From positions 1,157,303 to 1,221,302 of the forward strand of contig NZ_NISK01000001.1 in NCBI RefSeq assembly GCF_002205675.1: DNA of 64,000 nt, written 5' to 3'. Origin of the DNA: Sphingopyxis bauzanensis (GTDB lineage: Bacteria > Pseudomonadota > Alphaproteobacteria > Sphingomonadales > Sphingomonadaceae). The translations under genes were made by a program, and so were the position numbers. Below are positions 52,698 to 61,729 of the stretch, one piece after another; positions within the stretch are counted from its first letter, which is position 1; every line of letters begins with the position of its first letter. A model generated the notes under the pieces. That model saw only the letters and a list, made by a program, of their open reading frames with translations. It made no database searches and had not been told where the DNA came from.

Positions 52698-53822
52698 TCA
52701 GCGCTGGTAGCGCGCTTCAAAACCACGCTGAAAAGCCGCGAACGTCCCTGCTCCGATGGCATCGCGCATGGCCTGCATCAGCGCCTGATAGAAGTGCAGA
52801 TTATGCTGCGTCATCAACATCGCGCCGAGCATCTCGCCCGATCGGACGAGGTGATGCAGATAGGCGCGCGACCAGGTCGTACAGACCGGGCAATCGCATG
52901 ACACATCGAGCGGCGCCTGATCCTCGGCAAACTTTGCGTTGCGAATGTTGATCGGCCCGTCCCAGGTAAAGGCCTGCCCATTGCGCCCCGACCGCGTCGG
53001 CAACACGCAATCGAACATATCGACCCCCCGCGCGACCGCGCCAACCAGGTCGTCGGGCTTGCCGACGCCCATCAGATAGCGCGGGCGGTCGGCGGGAAGC
53101 TGGGCGGGTGCATAGTCGAGCACGCCGAACATCGCCGCCTGCCCCTCACCCACCGCGAGGCCGCCGATCGCATAGCCGTCGAAACCAATGTCGATCAGCG
53201 CCGCCGCCGATCGCGCGCGCAGCTTTTCGTCGAGCGAGCCCTGTTGGATCCCGAACAAGGCCGACCGCGCCGCATGTTCTCCGCCCGCGTCAAACCCCGC
53301 GCGGCTGCGCGCCGCCCAGCGCATTGAACGCTCCATGCTCGCCTCGGCGCGCTTGGCATCGACGCCGTTCGGCGGGCATTCGTCGAATGCCATCACGATG
53401 TCGCTGCCGAGCAGGCGCTGGATTTCCATCGACCGTTCGGGGGTCAGCATATGCTTCGAACCATCGAGGTGGCTCTTGAACGCGACACCCTCTTCGCTCT
53501 GTTTGGTCAGCGCCGACAGGCTCATCACCTGATAGCCGCCGCTGTCGGTCAGGATCGGCCGGTCCCAGCCCATGAAATTGTGCAGGCCGCCGAGCCGCGC
53601 CATGCGTTCGGCGGTCGGGCGCAGCATGAGATGATAAGTGTTGCCGAGGATAATATCGGCGCCGGTCGCGCGCACCTCGGCAGGGCGCATCGCCTTCACC
53701 GTCGCCGCCGTGCCGACGGGCATGAAGGCGGGAGTGCGGATTTCGCCGCGCTGCATGGCAATTGTGCCGGTGCGCGCGGCGCCGTCGGTCGCGGCAATCG
53801 AAAAGGTGAATCTGTCGGTCAT
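52698..53822 (-). CDS. tgt: tRNA-guanine transglycosylase (queuine/preQ1)
   Basis: This 374-residue protein has [40 protein letters not shown], and the nucleophile region [20 protein letters not shown]. The zinc site is [17 protein letters not shown] near 310. It swaps guanine at position 34 of GUN anticodons for preQ1. QueA, the next enzyme of the queuosine pathway, is encoded 3 kb away at 57005. Confidence 0.97.
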   Translation of the reverse strand: MTDRFTFSIAATDGAARTGTIAMQRGEIRTPAFMPVGTAATVKAMRPAEVRATGADIILGNTYHLMLRPTAERMARLGGLHNFMGWDRPILTDSGGYQVMSLSALTKQSEEGVAFKSHLDGSKHMLTPERSMEIQRLLGSDIVMAFDECPPNGVDAKRAEASMERSMRWAARSRAGFDAGGEHAARSALFGIQQGSLDEKLRARSAAALIDIGFDGYAIGGLAVGEGQAAMFGVLDYAPAQLPADRPRYLMGVGKPDDLVGAVARGVDMFDCVLPTRSGRNGQAFTWDGPINIRNAKFAEDQAPLDVSCDCPVCTTWSRAYLHHLVRSGEMLGAMLMTQHNLHFYQALMQAMRDAIGAGTFAAFQRGFEARYQR

Positions 53823-53869
53823 CGGGCGCGCCTATGGCGGCGGGGTGAGCAAAAGTCGAGGTATCGACG

Positions 53870-54004
53870 ATCCTCCCTGTCGCGAAGCCATGGGGAAGTG
53901 GCAGTCCGCAGGACTGACGGAGAGGCCATGGCGCTACCGTCGCCGCCCCTCCACCATCCGCTTCGCGGGCGGTCCCTCTCCCTATGGCTTCGCCACAGGG
54001 AGCA
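53870..54004. repeat. Palindromic interspersed repeat, family A copy 4
   Basis: ATCCTCCCTGTCGCGAAGCC to ATGGCTTCGCCACAGGGAGC, with the core GACGGAGAGGCC ... CGCCCCTCCACCATCCGC. It is between tgt and the hemerythrin gene. Confidence 0.83.
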
Positions 54005-54015
54005 ATTAAAACCCA

Positions 54016-54504
54016 CTATTCCTTATCGTCTTCACTCGAAGGCTCGTCAGCTGCTGCTTTGACCTTTTCCTTCGGTTTTTCCTTTTCAAAGATCGCCAAC
54101 AGCTCCTTCTTCTTCGCCTCGGACAATCCTTCTTCGGCCTCGGGGAACATCTCTTCTTCCTCCTCCTCGATATGGTGGAGGTAGCGATCTTTCATCGTGC
54201 GAAAGCGGGTCAACCAGCCGGTCGAGGCGAAATCCATCTCGTAAAGCTCGGTGAGCAGGTCGTCGATTTCCTTATGCTCGGAAACGCTGTGCTGCGCGTC
54301 GTCGCGCAGGTCAGGCTTACCGAGCATTGTCGCATAGAGCGACATTTCCTCCGACGCAGCGTGCGCGGTCACCTCGATGCGAAACGCCTCGAACAGCTTT
54401 TCGCGCTCGGGGCTGTCGCCCTTCGTTTCGTCGATCTGGGTGAGCAGTTTGCGGTGGCGGTCGTGATCGGCTTTCAGCCGCGCAAAGATCTTCGTTTCAA
54501 CCAT
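54016..54504 (-). CDS. Hemerythrin (HHE) domain protein
   Basis: This 162-residue protein has histidines and acidic residues in hemerythrin spacing: LKADHDRHRKLLTQIDE, EVTAHAASEEMSLY, SVSEHKEIDDLLTELYE and DRYLHHIEEEEEEMFPEAEE. It would bind a di-iron centre in the cytosol and may sense or buffer oxygen or NO. The C-terminal ~45 residues are Lys/Glu-rich and likely disordered. AGGAGA precedes ATG 54504. Confidence 0.88.
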   Translation of the reverse strand: MVETKIFARLKADHDRHRKLLTQIDETKGDSPEREKLFEAFRIEVTAHAASEEMSLYATMLGKPDLRDDAQHSVSEHKEIDDLLTELYEMDFASTGWLTRFRTMKDRYLHHIEEEEEEMFPEAEEGLSEAKKKELLAIFEKEKPKEKVKAAADEPSSEDDKE

Positions 54505-54562
54505 GTTCGTCTCCTGCTTGGGAGCAGAACGGACAATCGCGAAGACGGTTCCCCGCCGCCGG

Positions 54563-56752
54563 TCAGGCGGCCTTCCAGTCGCTCGTCGTCGTAAACATCG
54601 GCAGCGCCATCGCGGCGGTCGATTGCGTCGCCGCGGCGATCAGATAGGGCGACACGCGGTGCCGCGTACACAGCCCGCCATTGCCATCGCTGACCATCGT
54701 TTGTTCGAATTCGACCCCCTGTTGGTGCTTCATCGACCGGCGGACGGTGGCGGTGACGAGCTGCCCCTCACCGAAATCGATGACAAATTGGGTGCCGGGC
54801 GGGACATTCAAAATGCCCTCGATAAAGGCGCCGGTCGACGACAGGTTGCGAATGACGACATTATAGCGATGATTGTCGTGGATCGCCCCGACAGTACGGA
54901 ACAGCGAGAAACGATCGTTGCGCTGGCGCGCCGGTCCGGCCGGCTTGATTATCCACGAGCCCGCCTCGGCATGTTCGAGCAGCTCGGTATGCCGCACTGG
55001 CTTGCTATAAACATAGCCTTGGACATGGCTGACGTTGAGCTTGCGGATGAGTTCGAGCTGGTCGAGCGATTCGATCCCCTCGGCGGTTGTTTCCATCTCC
55101 AGCGCCTCGGCGAGCGCGACGATCGCCGCGATGATCGCCCCGTTGCGTGACCCCGGCACCGTCGCGTCGCGCACAAAACTCTGGTCGATCTTGATCTTGT
55201 CGAACGGCGCGGTCTGCAAATAGCTGAGCGACGAATAGCCGGTGCCGAAATCGTCGAGTGCAAGACGGACGCCGAGCGCATTGAGCGCCTTGAACATTTT
55301 GGCTGTGTCAGCCGAATCGCCCAGGAACACGCTTTCGGTGATTTCGAGCTCAAGCCGGTCGGGCGCCAGCCCCGTTGTCGCAAGCGCGCTGGCGACAATC
55401 TTCGGTAAATCCTCGTTGGCAAACTGGATCGGCGACACATTGACCGCGACACGCGTCTCGCCGGGCCAATTGACCGCATCCTCACACGCCTTGCGCAGCA
55501 CCCATTCGCCGAGCGGCCAGATCAGATTGGCTTCCTCGGCGATCGGGATGAAGACGCCCGGCGAAATTACGCCGCGATCGGGATGCGTCCAGCGCACGAG
55601 CGCCTCGACTCCGGTCACCATATTCGACTTGGCGTTGACGACGGGCTGGTATCGTAGCTCCATTTCGCCGCGGGCGAGCGCGTCGCGCAAATCGTCTTCG
55701 AGCGCGCGGCGAATTTCCGCGGCCTGGTGCAGGTCGCTCGAATAGAAGCTGAACCGGCCGCGCCCGTTGCCCTTTGCTGCATACAGCGCGAGATCGGCGT
55801 TGCGGACCAGATCGTCGCTGGTCAGCCCGTCGAAGGGTGCAATTGCAACCCCGACCGAGGCGCCGATAATACAGCGGCTACCTTCGACCGAATAGGGTTG
55901 CGATAGGCTGGCGATAATGTCGGCCGCCATGTCGCCGAGCTTGCCGCGGTCATCAACGTCGGGAAGGATGATCTGGAATTCATCACCGCCGAGGCGGCTG
56001 ACTATCTCCTTGTCGCCGACAATCTTGAGCAGCCGCTGGGCAACCTGCTTGAGCAGCGCGTCGCCTGCCGGATGCCCGAGCGTGTCGTTGACCTGTTTGA
56101 AGCGGTCGAGATCGAGCAGCATGATCGCACACACACGCTGCTGCTGGGCAAAGGCGGCGAGCGTTGTGTCCAACTTTTTCGAGATGTTGAAGCGATTGGC
56201 GAGCCCGGTCAGCGAATCATAGAGCGCGAGGCGCGAAGCATCCTCGGCCGATCGCCGCTGCGCGGTAACGTCGGTGCCGCTGCCGCGAAAGCCGGTGAAT
56301 TTGCCGCTACCGTCGAACTGCGGCCGCCCGGAAATCGCCCACCAGCGATCGTCGCCCTCGAACGCGCTACGCAGTGGCAGCTCGTCGAACTTCGATAGTT
56401 TGGTCAGTAGGAACGGCAAGGTGCGCTGGCGTTCGCCATGGCTGTCAACGGGCAGGAACAGCTCGGTAAAGCTGGTACCAAGCAATTGGCCGCTGGTCCG
56501 CCCCATCAGCCGCGCGACCGAAGCGGTGATATAGGTCAGCCGCCCCCTGCCATCGGTCGACCAGAACCAGCCCTGTCCGCTCTCCTCGTAATTCTGGAGC
56601 AGCAGCAACGCTTCGCGGGTGTGCAAGGTTGACGCGACGTCGCCGCGCGGTTTGCCGATGCGCGATCCGATCAGGCCGAAAAAACCCCGCTGACCCTCAT
56701 CGACACCATCACCCCCCCGGTCGCCGGATTCGATCCGCGATGACAGTTCCAT
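54563..56752 (-). CDS. PAS-GGDEF-EAL-PilZ cyclic-di-GMP protein
   Basis: This 729-residue cytosolic protein has, in order: PAS (about 45-165, YITASVARLMGRTSGQLLGT); GGDEF (about 175-340; RLGGDEFQIIL, intact); EAL (about 350-600; EALVRW, LELEITESVFL, LALDDFGTGYSSLSY, AEGIES); and a C-terminal PilZ-like domain (about 620-715; NVVIRNLSSTGAFIEG). Both enzymatic motifs are intact, so it may make and break c-di-GMP and also bind it through PilZ. The PAS signal is unknown. Start ATG 56752 is plausible but a later one cannot be excluded. Confidence 0.92.
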   Translation of the reverse strand: MELSSRIESGDRGGDGVDEGQRGFFGLIGSRIGKPRGDVASTLHTREALLLLQNYEESGQGWFWSTDGRGRLTYITASVARLMGRTSGQLLGTSFTELFLPVDSHGERQRTLPFLLTKLSKFDELPLRSAFEGDDRWWAISGRPQFDGSGKFTGFRGSGTDVTAQRRSAEDASRLALYDSLTGLANRFNISKKLDTTLAAFAQQQRVCAIMLLDLDRFKQVNDTLGHPAGDALLKQVAQRLLKIVGDKEIVSRLGGDEFQIILPDVDDRGKLGDMAADIIASLSQPYSVEGSRCIIGASVGVAIAPFDGLTSDDLVRNADLALYAAKGNGRGRFSFYSSDLHQAAEIRRALEDDLRDALARGEMELRYQPVVNAKSNMVTGVEALVRWTHPDRGVISPGVFIPIAEEANLIWPLGEWVLRKACEDAVNWPGETRVAVNVSPIQFANEDLPKIVASALATTGLAPDRLELEITESVFLGDSADTAKMFKALNALGVRLALDDFGTGYSSLSYLQTAPFDKIKIDQSFVRDATVPGSRNGAIIAAIVALAEALEMETTAEGIESLDQLELIRKLNVSHVQGYVYSKPVRHTELLEHAEAGSWIIKPAGPARQRNDRFSLFRTVGAIHDNHRYNVVIRNLSSTGAFIEGILNVPPGTQFVIDFGEGQLVTATVRRSMKHQQGVEFEQTMVSDGNGGLCTRHRVSPYLIAAATQSTAAMALPMFTTTSDWKAA

Positions 56753-57004
56753 TAAATCAAACTCTTGCTGGTCCCCACACTGACCATTGTTATGGGCGCA
56801 AGGGATTGCGATTATGTAAATAGACGGCTCGCTACACCAACGTCACGATGCCAAACCGGGCGGTCGCTAAGGCGTCTTCAGCGCTCCGGGTCGATGGACA
56901 AGCGTACAGTTACTTCGGATATCCCAGCCAGTCACCGGCATCGTCCCCGCCAAGATCATCATCGCGATTCAGTCGAGGATAGGTGGCTGGCGGAGACAGC
57001 ACGC

Positions 57005-58042
57005 CTACACAGCGCGTACAGGCAGCAGCAGACTTGCATCGCCATAGCTGTAAAAGCGGTAATCGTTCGCGATCGCATGGGCGTAAGCCGCCTGCATCGT
57101 CTCCAGCCCCATCAGCGCGCTGACCAGCATGAACAGCGTCGAGCGCGGCAAGTGGAAGTTGGTCATCAGCCCGTCGATCGCCTTGAACCGGTAACCGGGG
57201 GTGATGAAGATCGCGGTGTCGTCCACGAACGCGGCGATCGTGCCGTCGTCCTGCGCCGCGCTTTCGAGCAGGCGCAGACTGGTGGTGCCGACCGCGATGA
57301 TCCGCCCGCCCGCAGCACGTACCGCGTTCAGCCGCGCCGCGGTGTCGGCCTCGATTCGCCCCCATTCGGCGTGCATTACATGATCTTCGGTATCATCGGC
57401 CTTGACCGGCAGGAAGGTACCGGCGCCGACGTGCAGCGTCAGCGTTTCGGTCGCGATTCCCATCGCGGCGAGTGCAGCGAGCAGACCCGGCGTGAAGTGC
57501 AATGCCGCCGTGGGTGCGGCCACGGCGCCGTCTTTCGCGGCGAACATCGTTTGGTAATCGGACCGGTCCTCCTCGTCGGTGGCGCGCTTGCCCGCGATAT
57601 AGGGCGGCAGCGGCATCGTTCCCGCGCGTTCGAGGAGGACTTCAACCGGCTCGTCGCCCGCGAACGCGAGGATGAAGCTGCCGTCGGGAAGCCGCTCCTC
57701 GGCTAGCGCGGATACCTCCGACCCGAAATCAACTGTCTCGCCGACGCGCAGCCGCTTGGCGTTGCGGACGAAGGCCTGCCAGCGGCGTAAGTCGATGCGC
57801 TTGTGCAGCGTCGCGCCGATCTTCGCGTCACCCCTCCTCCCCTCCAATTGCGCCGGGATCACGCGCGTGTCGTTGAATACCAGGCAGTCGCCGGGGTGCA
57901 GCCAGGCGGGCAGGTCGCCGACTCCGGCATCGACGATCCTGTCGCCATCGACCACGAGCATTCGCGCCGCATCGCGCGGCCGCGCCGGGCGTAGCGCGAT
58001 CCGTTCGTTCGGCAGGTCAAAATCGAAGGCGTCGACGCGCAT
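57005..58042 (-). CDS. queA: S-adenosylmethionine:tRNA ribosyltransferase-isomerase
   Basis: This 345-residue protein has [73 protein letters not shown] and [20 protein letters not shown], all QueA motifs. It transfers ribose from SAM to preQ1-tRNA, making epoxyqueuosine. It lies 23 bp behind the cyclophilin gene, in the leftward run that includes coaD, ispA and xseB. The 252 bp downstream, up to the GGDEF-EAL gene, show no convincing gene. Confidence 0.96.
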   Translation of the reverse strand: MRVDAFDFDLPNERIALRPARPRDAARMLVVDGDRIVDAGVGDLPAWLHPGDCLVFNDTRVIPAQLEGRRGDAKIGATLHKRIDLRRWQAFVRNAKRLRVGETVDFGSEVSALAEERLPDGSFILAFAGDEPVEVLLERAGTMPLPPYIAGKRATDEEDRSDYQTMFAAKDGAVAAPTAALHFTPGLLAALAAMGIATETLTLHVGAGTFLPVKADDTEDHVMHAEWGRIEADTAARLNAVRAAGGRIIAVGTTSLRLLESAAQDDGTIAAFVDDTAIFITPGYRFKAIDGLMTNFHLPRSTLFMLVSALMGLETMQAAYAHAIANDYRFYSYGDASLLLPVRAV

Positions 58043-58065
58043 GGATCCTCGCGCCGATGGTCGGC

Positions 58066-58875
58066 TTAACGGATCGGCGCGTTGAGCTGGTCGGCGGTGA
58101 TTTCGGCGACGGGCGCCGGAGCGGGAACCGCTTCGACCAGTGCCGACGTCGGCGGCATCGGTTTGTTGTCGGCCGCGACCGACACCTGAACCATGCGCGA
58201 CATCACCGCGGGCGGCTCGCCCTTCTGGATCGCATCGACATATTGCATGCCCGACACGACCCGGCCGAAGGCGGTGTAGCGGTTGTCGAGCGCGAAGCGC
58301 GGCTGGAGCATGATGAAGAACTGGCTGTTGGCGCTGTCTTCGCTTTCCGCGCGCGCCATCGACAGCGTGCCGCGCAGATGCGGGGTGACGTTGAATTCGG
58401 CCTTGAGGTCAGGCAGCTGCGACCCGCCCTGCCCGGTCGCGCTTGGATCGCCGGTCTGCGCCATGAAGCCATCGATCACGCGGTGGAACTTGATCCCGTC
58501 ATAAAACCCGGCGCGCGCCAGCAGTTTCAGCCGCTCGACATGGTTCGGCGCGACATTTGGATAGAGCTGGATCACCACCCGGCCACCGGTCGAAAGGTCG
58601 AGGTTGAGCATATATTCGGGGTTATTCACGTACTGGTCCGGCGTCATCGTCGGCACCACCGCGGTGGCCGCGGTGGCGGGAGCAGCCTCGGTCGCCGCAG
58701 GCGCTTCCGCCGCGGGTGGGGTTTCGACCGGCGGCGCGGGCATTTCCATTGGCGGCGCGGGCTGCGCCGTTTCGGGCATCGGGTTCGGCGCGGGCGGCGC
58801 CTCCTGTGCAACGGCCGAAGCCGCGAGACCGAATGCCATCGCCGTAAGAATCATGGGGCGGAAAGAAAATTTCAT
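58066..58875 (-). CDS. Peptidyl-prolyl isomerase, cyclophilin type, exported
   Basis: This 269-residue protein begins with a signal peptide ([20 protein letters not shown], cleaved after AVAQ). A Pro/Ala-rich linker of ~55 residues precedes a cyclophilin domain: [57 protein letters not shown] and [20 protein letters not shown]. It speeds proline isomerisation in periplasmic proteins. I take ATG 58875, where the signal begins. Upstream is coaD, 87 bp away. Confidence 0.94.
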   Translation of the reverse strand: MKFSFRPMILTAMAFGLAASAVAQEAPPAPNPMPETAQPAPPMEMPAPPVETPPAAEAPAATEAAPATAATAVVPTMTPDQYVNNPEYMLNLDLSTGGRVVIQLYPNVAPNHVERLKLLARAGFYDGIKFHRVIDGFMAQTGDPSATGQGGSQLPDLKAEFNVTPHLRGTLSMARAESEDSANSQFFIMLQPRFALDNRYTAFGRVVSGMQYVDAIQKGEPPAVMSRMVQVSVAADNKPMPPTSALVEAVPAPAPVAEITADQLNAPIR

Positions 58876-58962
58876 GCTGGATCGGCCTCTGTCAGAAAAT
58901 CGGATTTTGCGCCCCGACTGGCGCGCCCTAGCGGGAAAAAGCTGAACGCTCAATGATCGGTA

Positions 58963-59469
58963 TCAGCGCTCGCCCTGTAGGAGCCCGCGCTCGGCGATAC
59001 GCGCCACGACGGCATCGCGCACCGAAGGCGTCACGAATTTATGGATGTCGCCGCCAAAGATCGCGATTTCCTTGACCAGCCGCGACGCGATGGGTTGCAG
59101 GCCGACATCCGCCATCAGGAACACCGTCTCGATCCGGTCGTTCAATTGCTGGTTCATCCCCGCCATCTGATATTCATATTCGAAGTCGGCGACGGCGCGC
59201 AGCCCGCGGACGATCATCCCAGCGCCCTCGCGTTCGGCAAAATCCATCAGCAGCGAGTTGAAGCCGACGACGCGAATATCGCCGCCCAGCCCCGCGACTT
59301 CGCTGTGGACCATCTCGATTCGCTCATCATCGTCGAATAAAGGCGATTTGGTGATGTTGGTGGTCACCCCGATCACCAGCCGATCGACCAGTTTCGCGCC
59401 GCGGCGGATGATGTCCATATGCCCCAGCGTGATCGGGTCAAAGGTTCCGGGATATACCCCAATACGCAT
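58963..59469 (-). CDS. coaD: Pantetheine-phosphate adenylyltransferase
   Basis: This 168-residue protein has GVYPGTFDPITLGHMDIIRR (nucleotide-binding TxGH-like region) and RGLRAVADFEYEYQMAGMNQ and KFVTPSVRDAVV, typical of CoaD. It makes dephospho-CoA from phosphopantetheine and ATP. ATG 59469 shares bases with the ispA stop (TGATG), so it is coupled to ispA. Confidence 0.97.
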   Translation of the reverse strand: MRIGVYPGTFDPITLGHMDIIRRGAKLVDRLVIGVTTNITKSPLFDDDERIEMVHSEVAGLGGDIRVVGFNSLLMDFAEREGAGMIVRGLRAVADFEYEYQMAGMNQQLNDRIETVFLMADVGLQPIASRLVKEIAIFGGDIHKFVTPSVRDAVVARIAERGLLQGER

Positions 59470-60389
59470 CAACGATCCCTTTCCACCACATAGCGGGCGA
59501 TAGCGCGCAGCAGCGTCGCCTCGTCGCCAAAGCTCGCCAGATGCCCGATCGCCTGGTCGACCAAAGCGGTGGCCTGCCCGCGCGCGCGTTCGAGCCCCAT
59601 CAGCGTCACGAAGGTGCCCTTGCCCGCGGCTTCATCCTTGTGCAGCGCCTTGCCCGCCAGCACCTCGTCACCCTCGACATCCATGATGTCGTCGGCGATC
59701 TGGAACGCGAGCCCGATGTCGCGCGCATAGGCGCGCAGCGCGGTCCGCCCCTCGGGCGGGATGCGCGCCAGGATCGCCCCGGCCTCGACCGAAAAGGCGA
59801 TCAGCGCGCCGGTCTTGAGCTGCTGCAGCCGCGTCACCGTCGGCAGGTCGAAATTCGCCGTCTCGGCGGCGAGGTCCATCATCTGGCCGCCCGCCATGCC
59901 CGCAGGGCCCGCGGCGCGCGCCAGTTCACAGCAGAGTTCGCCGCGCACAAACGGATCGCTGCTCGTCGCCGGATCGCAGAGCCATTCGAACGCCAGCGCG
60001 TGGAGCGAATCGCCCGCGAGCACGGCGGTAGCCTCGTCGAATGCCTTGTGCACCGTCGGCTTGCCGCGGCGCAGATCGTCATCGTCCATGCAAGGCAAAT
60101 CGTCGTGAATCAGCGAATAGACATGCATCGCCTCGACCGCCGCACCGACGCGCAGGCTGAGGCCGCGATCGACATGGAAAAGATCGCCCGCGGCGCGGAC
60201 GAGCAGCGGACGCAGCCGCTTGCCGCCCGCGATCGCGGCGTGGCGCATTGCTTCGTACAGCGGGGCGCGCGGGTCTTTGGGGACTGGCAGCAGCTGGTCG
60301 AACAGCGCGTCGATGTCCGCCATCACCTCGGCCTGGGTACTCAGCAGCAACCGCGTTCCACTCGAAATATCTTCGCTCGCCGACGCCAT
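59469..60389 (-). CDS. ispA: Polyprenyl diphosphate synthase (farnesyl/geranyl type)
   Basis: This 306-residue protein has the first Asp-rich motif starting at D96 (HDDLPCMDDDDLRRGKPT) and the second, IADDIMDVEGDEVLAG. Residues before the first motif (MHVYSLIHDD) fit a short-chain, C15-type IspA. It condenses isopentenyl with allylic diphosphates for quinones, carotenoids and undecaprenol. It follows xseB by 6 bp, as is common (xseB-ispA). Confidence 0.93.
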   Translation of the reverse strand: MASASEDISSGTRLLLSTQAEVMADIDALFDQLLPVPKDPRAPLYEAMRHAAIAGGKRLRPLLVRAAGDLFHVDRGLSLRVGAAVEAMHVYSLIHDDLPCMDDDDLRRGKPTVHKAFDEATAVLAGDSLHALAFEWLCDPATSSDPFVRGELCCELARAAGPAGMAGGQMMDLAAETANFDLPTVTRLQQLKTGALIAFSVEAGAILARIPPEGRTALRAYARDIGLAFQIADDIMDVEGDEVLAGKALHKDEAAGKGTFVTLMGLERARGQATALVDQAIGHLASFGDEATLLRAIARYVVERDR

Positions 60390-60395
60390 GACCGC

Positions 60396-60677
60396 TCAGC
60401 TTTCGCCGAAGGGAGTGGTTCCCGCCGGTCGCCCATCGGCGCCCAGGCTCACTTGCTCGATCCGCGCCTGCGCCGCGGCGAGCCGCGCCTCGCAGTGCCC
60501 ACGCAGCGCATGGCCGCGTTCATAGAGCGCCACCGATTCCTCCAGGCTGACATCGCCGCTTTCGAGCCGACGGACGATCGTTTCGAGCTCGCCCATCGCC
60601 GCCTCGAATGAAAGCGCGGTGATGGCAGGATCGGGGGCGGGCGCGGCAGCGGTTTCGAGGGTGTCCGTCATCGCCAT
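60396..60677 (-). CDS. xseB: Exodeoxyribonuclease VII small subunit
   Basis: This 93-residue protein has [20 protein letters not shown] and [20 protein letters not shown], the whole XseB core. With XseA it degrades single-stranded DNA. AAAGGG before ATG 60677 supports the start; ATG 60671 is also possible. It overlaps no gene but starts the ispA-coaD run. Confidence 0.95.
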   Translation of the reverse strand: MAMTDTLETAAAPAPDPAITALSFEAAMGELETIVRRLESGDVSLEESVALYERGHALRGHCEARLAAAQARIEQVSLGADGRPAGTTPFGES

Positions 60678-60802
60678 GCTTTGGCCCTTTCGCCCCCCCA
60701 TGGTCAAGTGCGGTCAAACTTGACGTCATACTGTGTGCGCCTAGGCTGGTGTCATGCCTTCGGCCCCGACAATCTTCGGACGGTCGCCATGAAAGTCCCG
60801 CC

Positions 60803-61219
60803 ATGACCCTGCAAGCCGTCGCCGCCTACTTCGCCACCGCCATCATCTTCGGCATCCTCGACGCGATCTGGCTCCGCACGATGCTGCTCAAAGTCTATCG
60901 TCCCGAAATCGGCGCGCTGCTGATGGACGGCTGGCGCCCTACCCCGGCGCTGATCTTCTACGCGCTCTACATGCTCGGCATCCAGATTTTCGCCGTCGCG
61001 CCCGCGCTGGCGGCGGGCAAATGGCAGGTCGCGGCGCAGTGGGGGGCGATGTTCGGCTTTTTCTGTTACATGACCTATGACCTGACCAACCATGCGACGA
61101 TGAGGGTCTGGTCGACCAAAGTCACATTGCTCGATATCGCTTGGGGGACGTTGGCGACAGGCTTTGCCGCGGGCGCCGCGACGTGGCTCGTACTGACGCT
61201 GCTGCCGCGCCCCGCGTAA
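60803..61219 (+). CDS. DUF2177 family membrane protein
   Basis: This 138-residue protein has four helices: VAAYFATAIIFGILDAIWLR, LIFYALYMLGIQIFAVAPAL, QWGAMFGFFCYMTYDLTNHA and LDIAWGTLATGFAAGAATWL. The aspartate in ILDAIWL, the tyrosines and DLTNHAT are the DUF2177 features. Function unknown; inner membrane. It is divergent from xseB. Confidence 0.85.
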   Translation: MTLQAVAAYFATAIIFGILDAIWLRTMLLKVYRPEIGALLMDGWRPTPALIFYALYMLGIQIFAVAPALAAGKWQVAAQWGAMFGFFCYMTYDLTNHATMRVWSTKVTLLDIAWGTLATGFAAGAATWLVLTLLPRPA

Positions 61220-61351
61220 CCCCCAGTCACTTTCGACAATCACGATTCCGCTTTTTGCAATTGCTGTGCAGCGCGCGGCCAATCATGCTGCACTGCACAA
61301 GAGAGAGGGGCGTAAAGGCAAGTTTTGTTCTGATAAACAAGGACTTGCACC

Positions 61352-61648
61352 ATGAAAAATATCATTCTCCCCGTTTTGGCAATGTTCGCCGCTGCTCCCA
61401 CCATCGCCCAAGCCGAAGAGAGCGCAACGCAGAGATTCGAGCATAAGGGCAGCAGCTACAGCTATACGGTGACGCAGGTCGGCGACGTCCGCGTCATCAG
61501 TGGCGTCGAGGAACGCACCGGCAAACCCTTCACCTTGCGCGTCGGCCAGCACCGCGTCCGCGGGACCGTCGGATCGCAGCAGGTCAGCTTTCCGCTGCGC
61601 GACGTCGAGCCGCTCGCCAAGCCCGCGACCACCCTCGCCTCGCGCTGA
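61352..61648 (+). CDS. Small exported protein of unknown family
   Basis: The protein has 98 residues. The signal peptide MKNIILPVLAMFAAAPTIAQ is cleaved near AEES. The mature part is beta-rich: FEHKGSSYSYTVTQVGDVRV then ISGVEERTGKPFTLRV. No cysteines, no lipobox. CAAGGACTT before ATG 61352 is a usable ribosome-binding site. I do not recognise the family; an envelope or periplasmic role is likely from the signal. Confidence 0.65.
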   Translation: MKNIILPVLAMFAAAPTIAQAEESATQRFEHKGSSYSYTVTQVGDVRVISGVEERTGKPFTLRVGQHRVRGTVGSQQVSFPLRDVEPLAKPATTLASR

Positions 61649-61662
61649 CCCCGTCCGACCGC

Positions 61663-61704
61663 AGACCCCGTGGTGCTTTTCGCATCATGGGGTCTGTTCG
61701 TTTT
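61663..61704 (+). terminator. Terminator between the small exported protein and purL
   Basis: AGACCCC-TGGTGC and its inverted GCATCA-GGGGTCT (61663-61695), followed within 6 bases by TTTT. Confidence 0.8.
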
Positions 61705-61729
61705 GCGCCTACATCGCTAAAGGCGCGCC

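Noticed and set aside
56910..57004. Possible ~30-codon minus-strand frame after queA (from GTG, ending DDDLGGDDAGDWLGYPK)
   Set aside because: No ribosome-binding site, no homologue I recognise, and too short to support.
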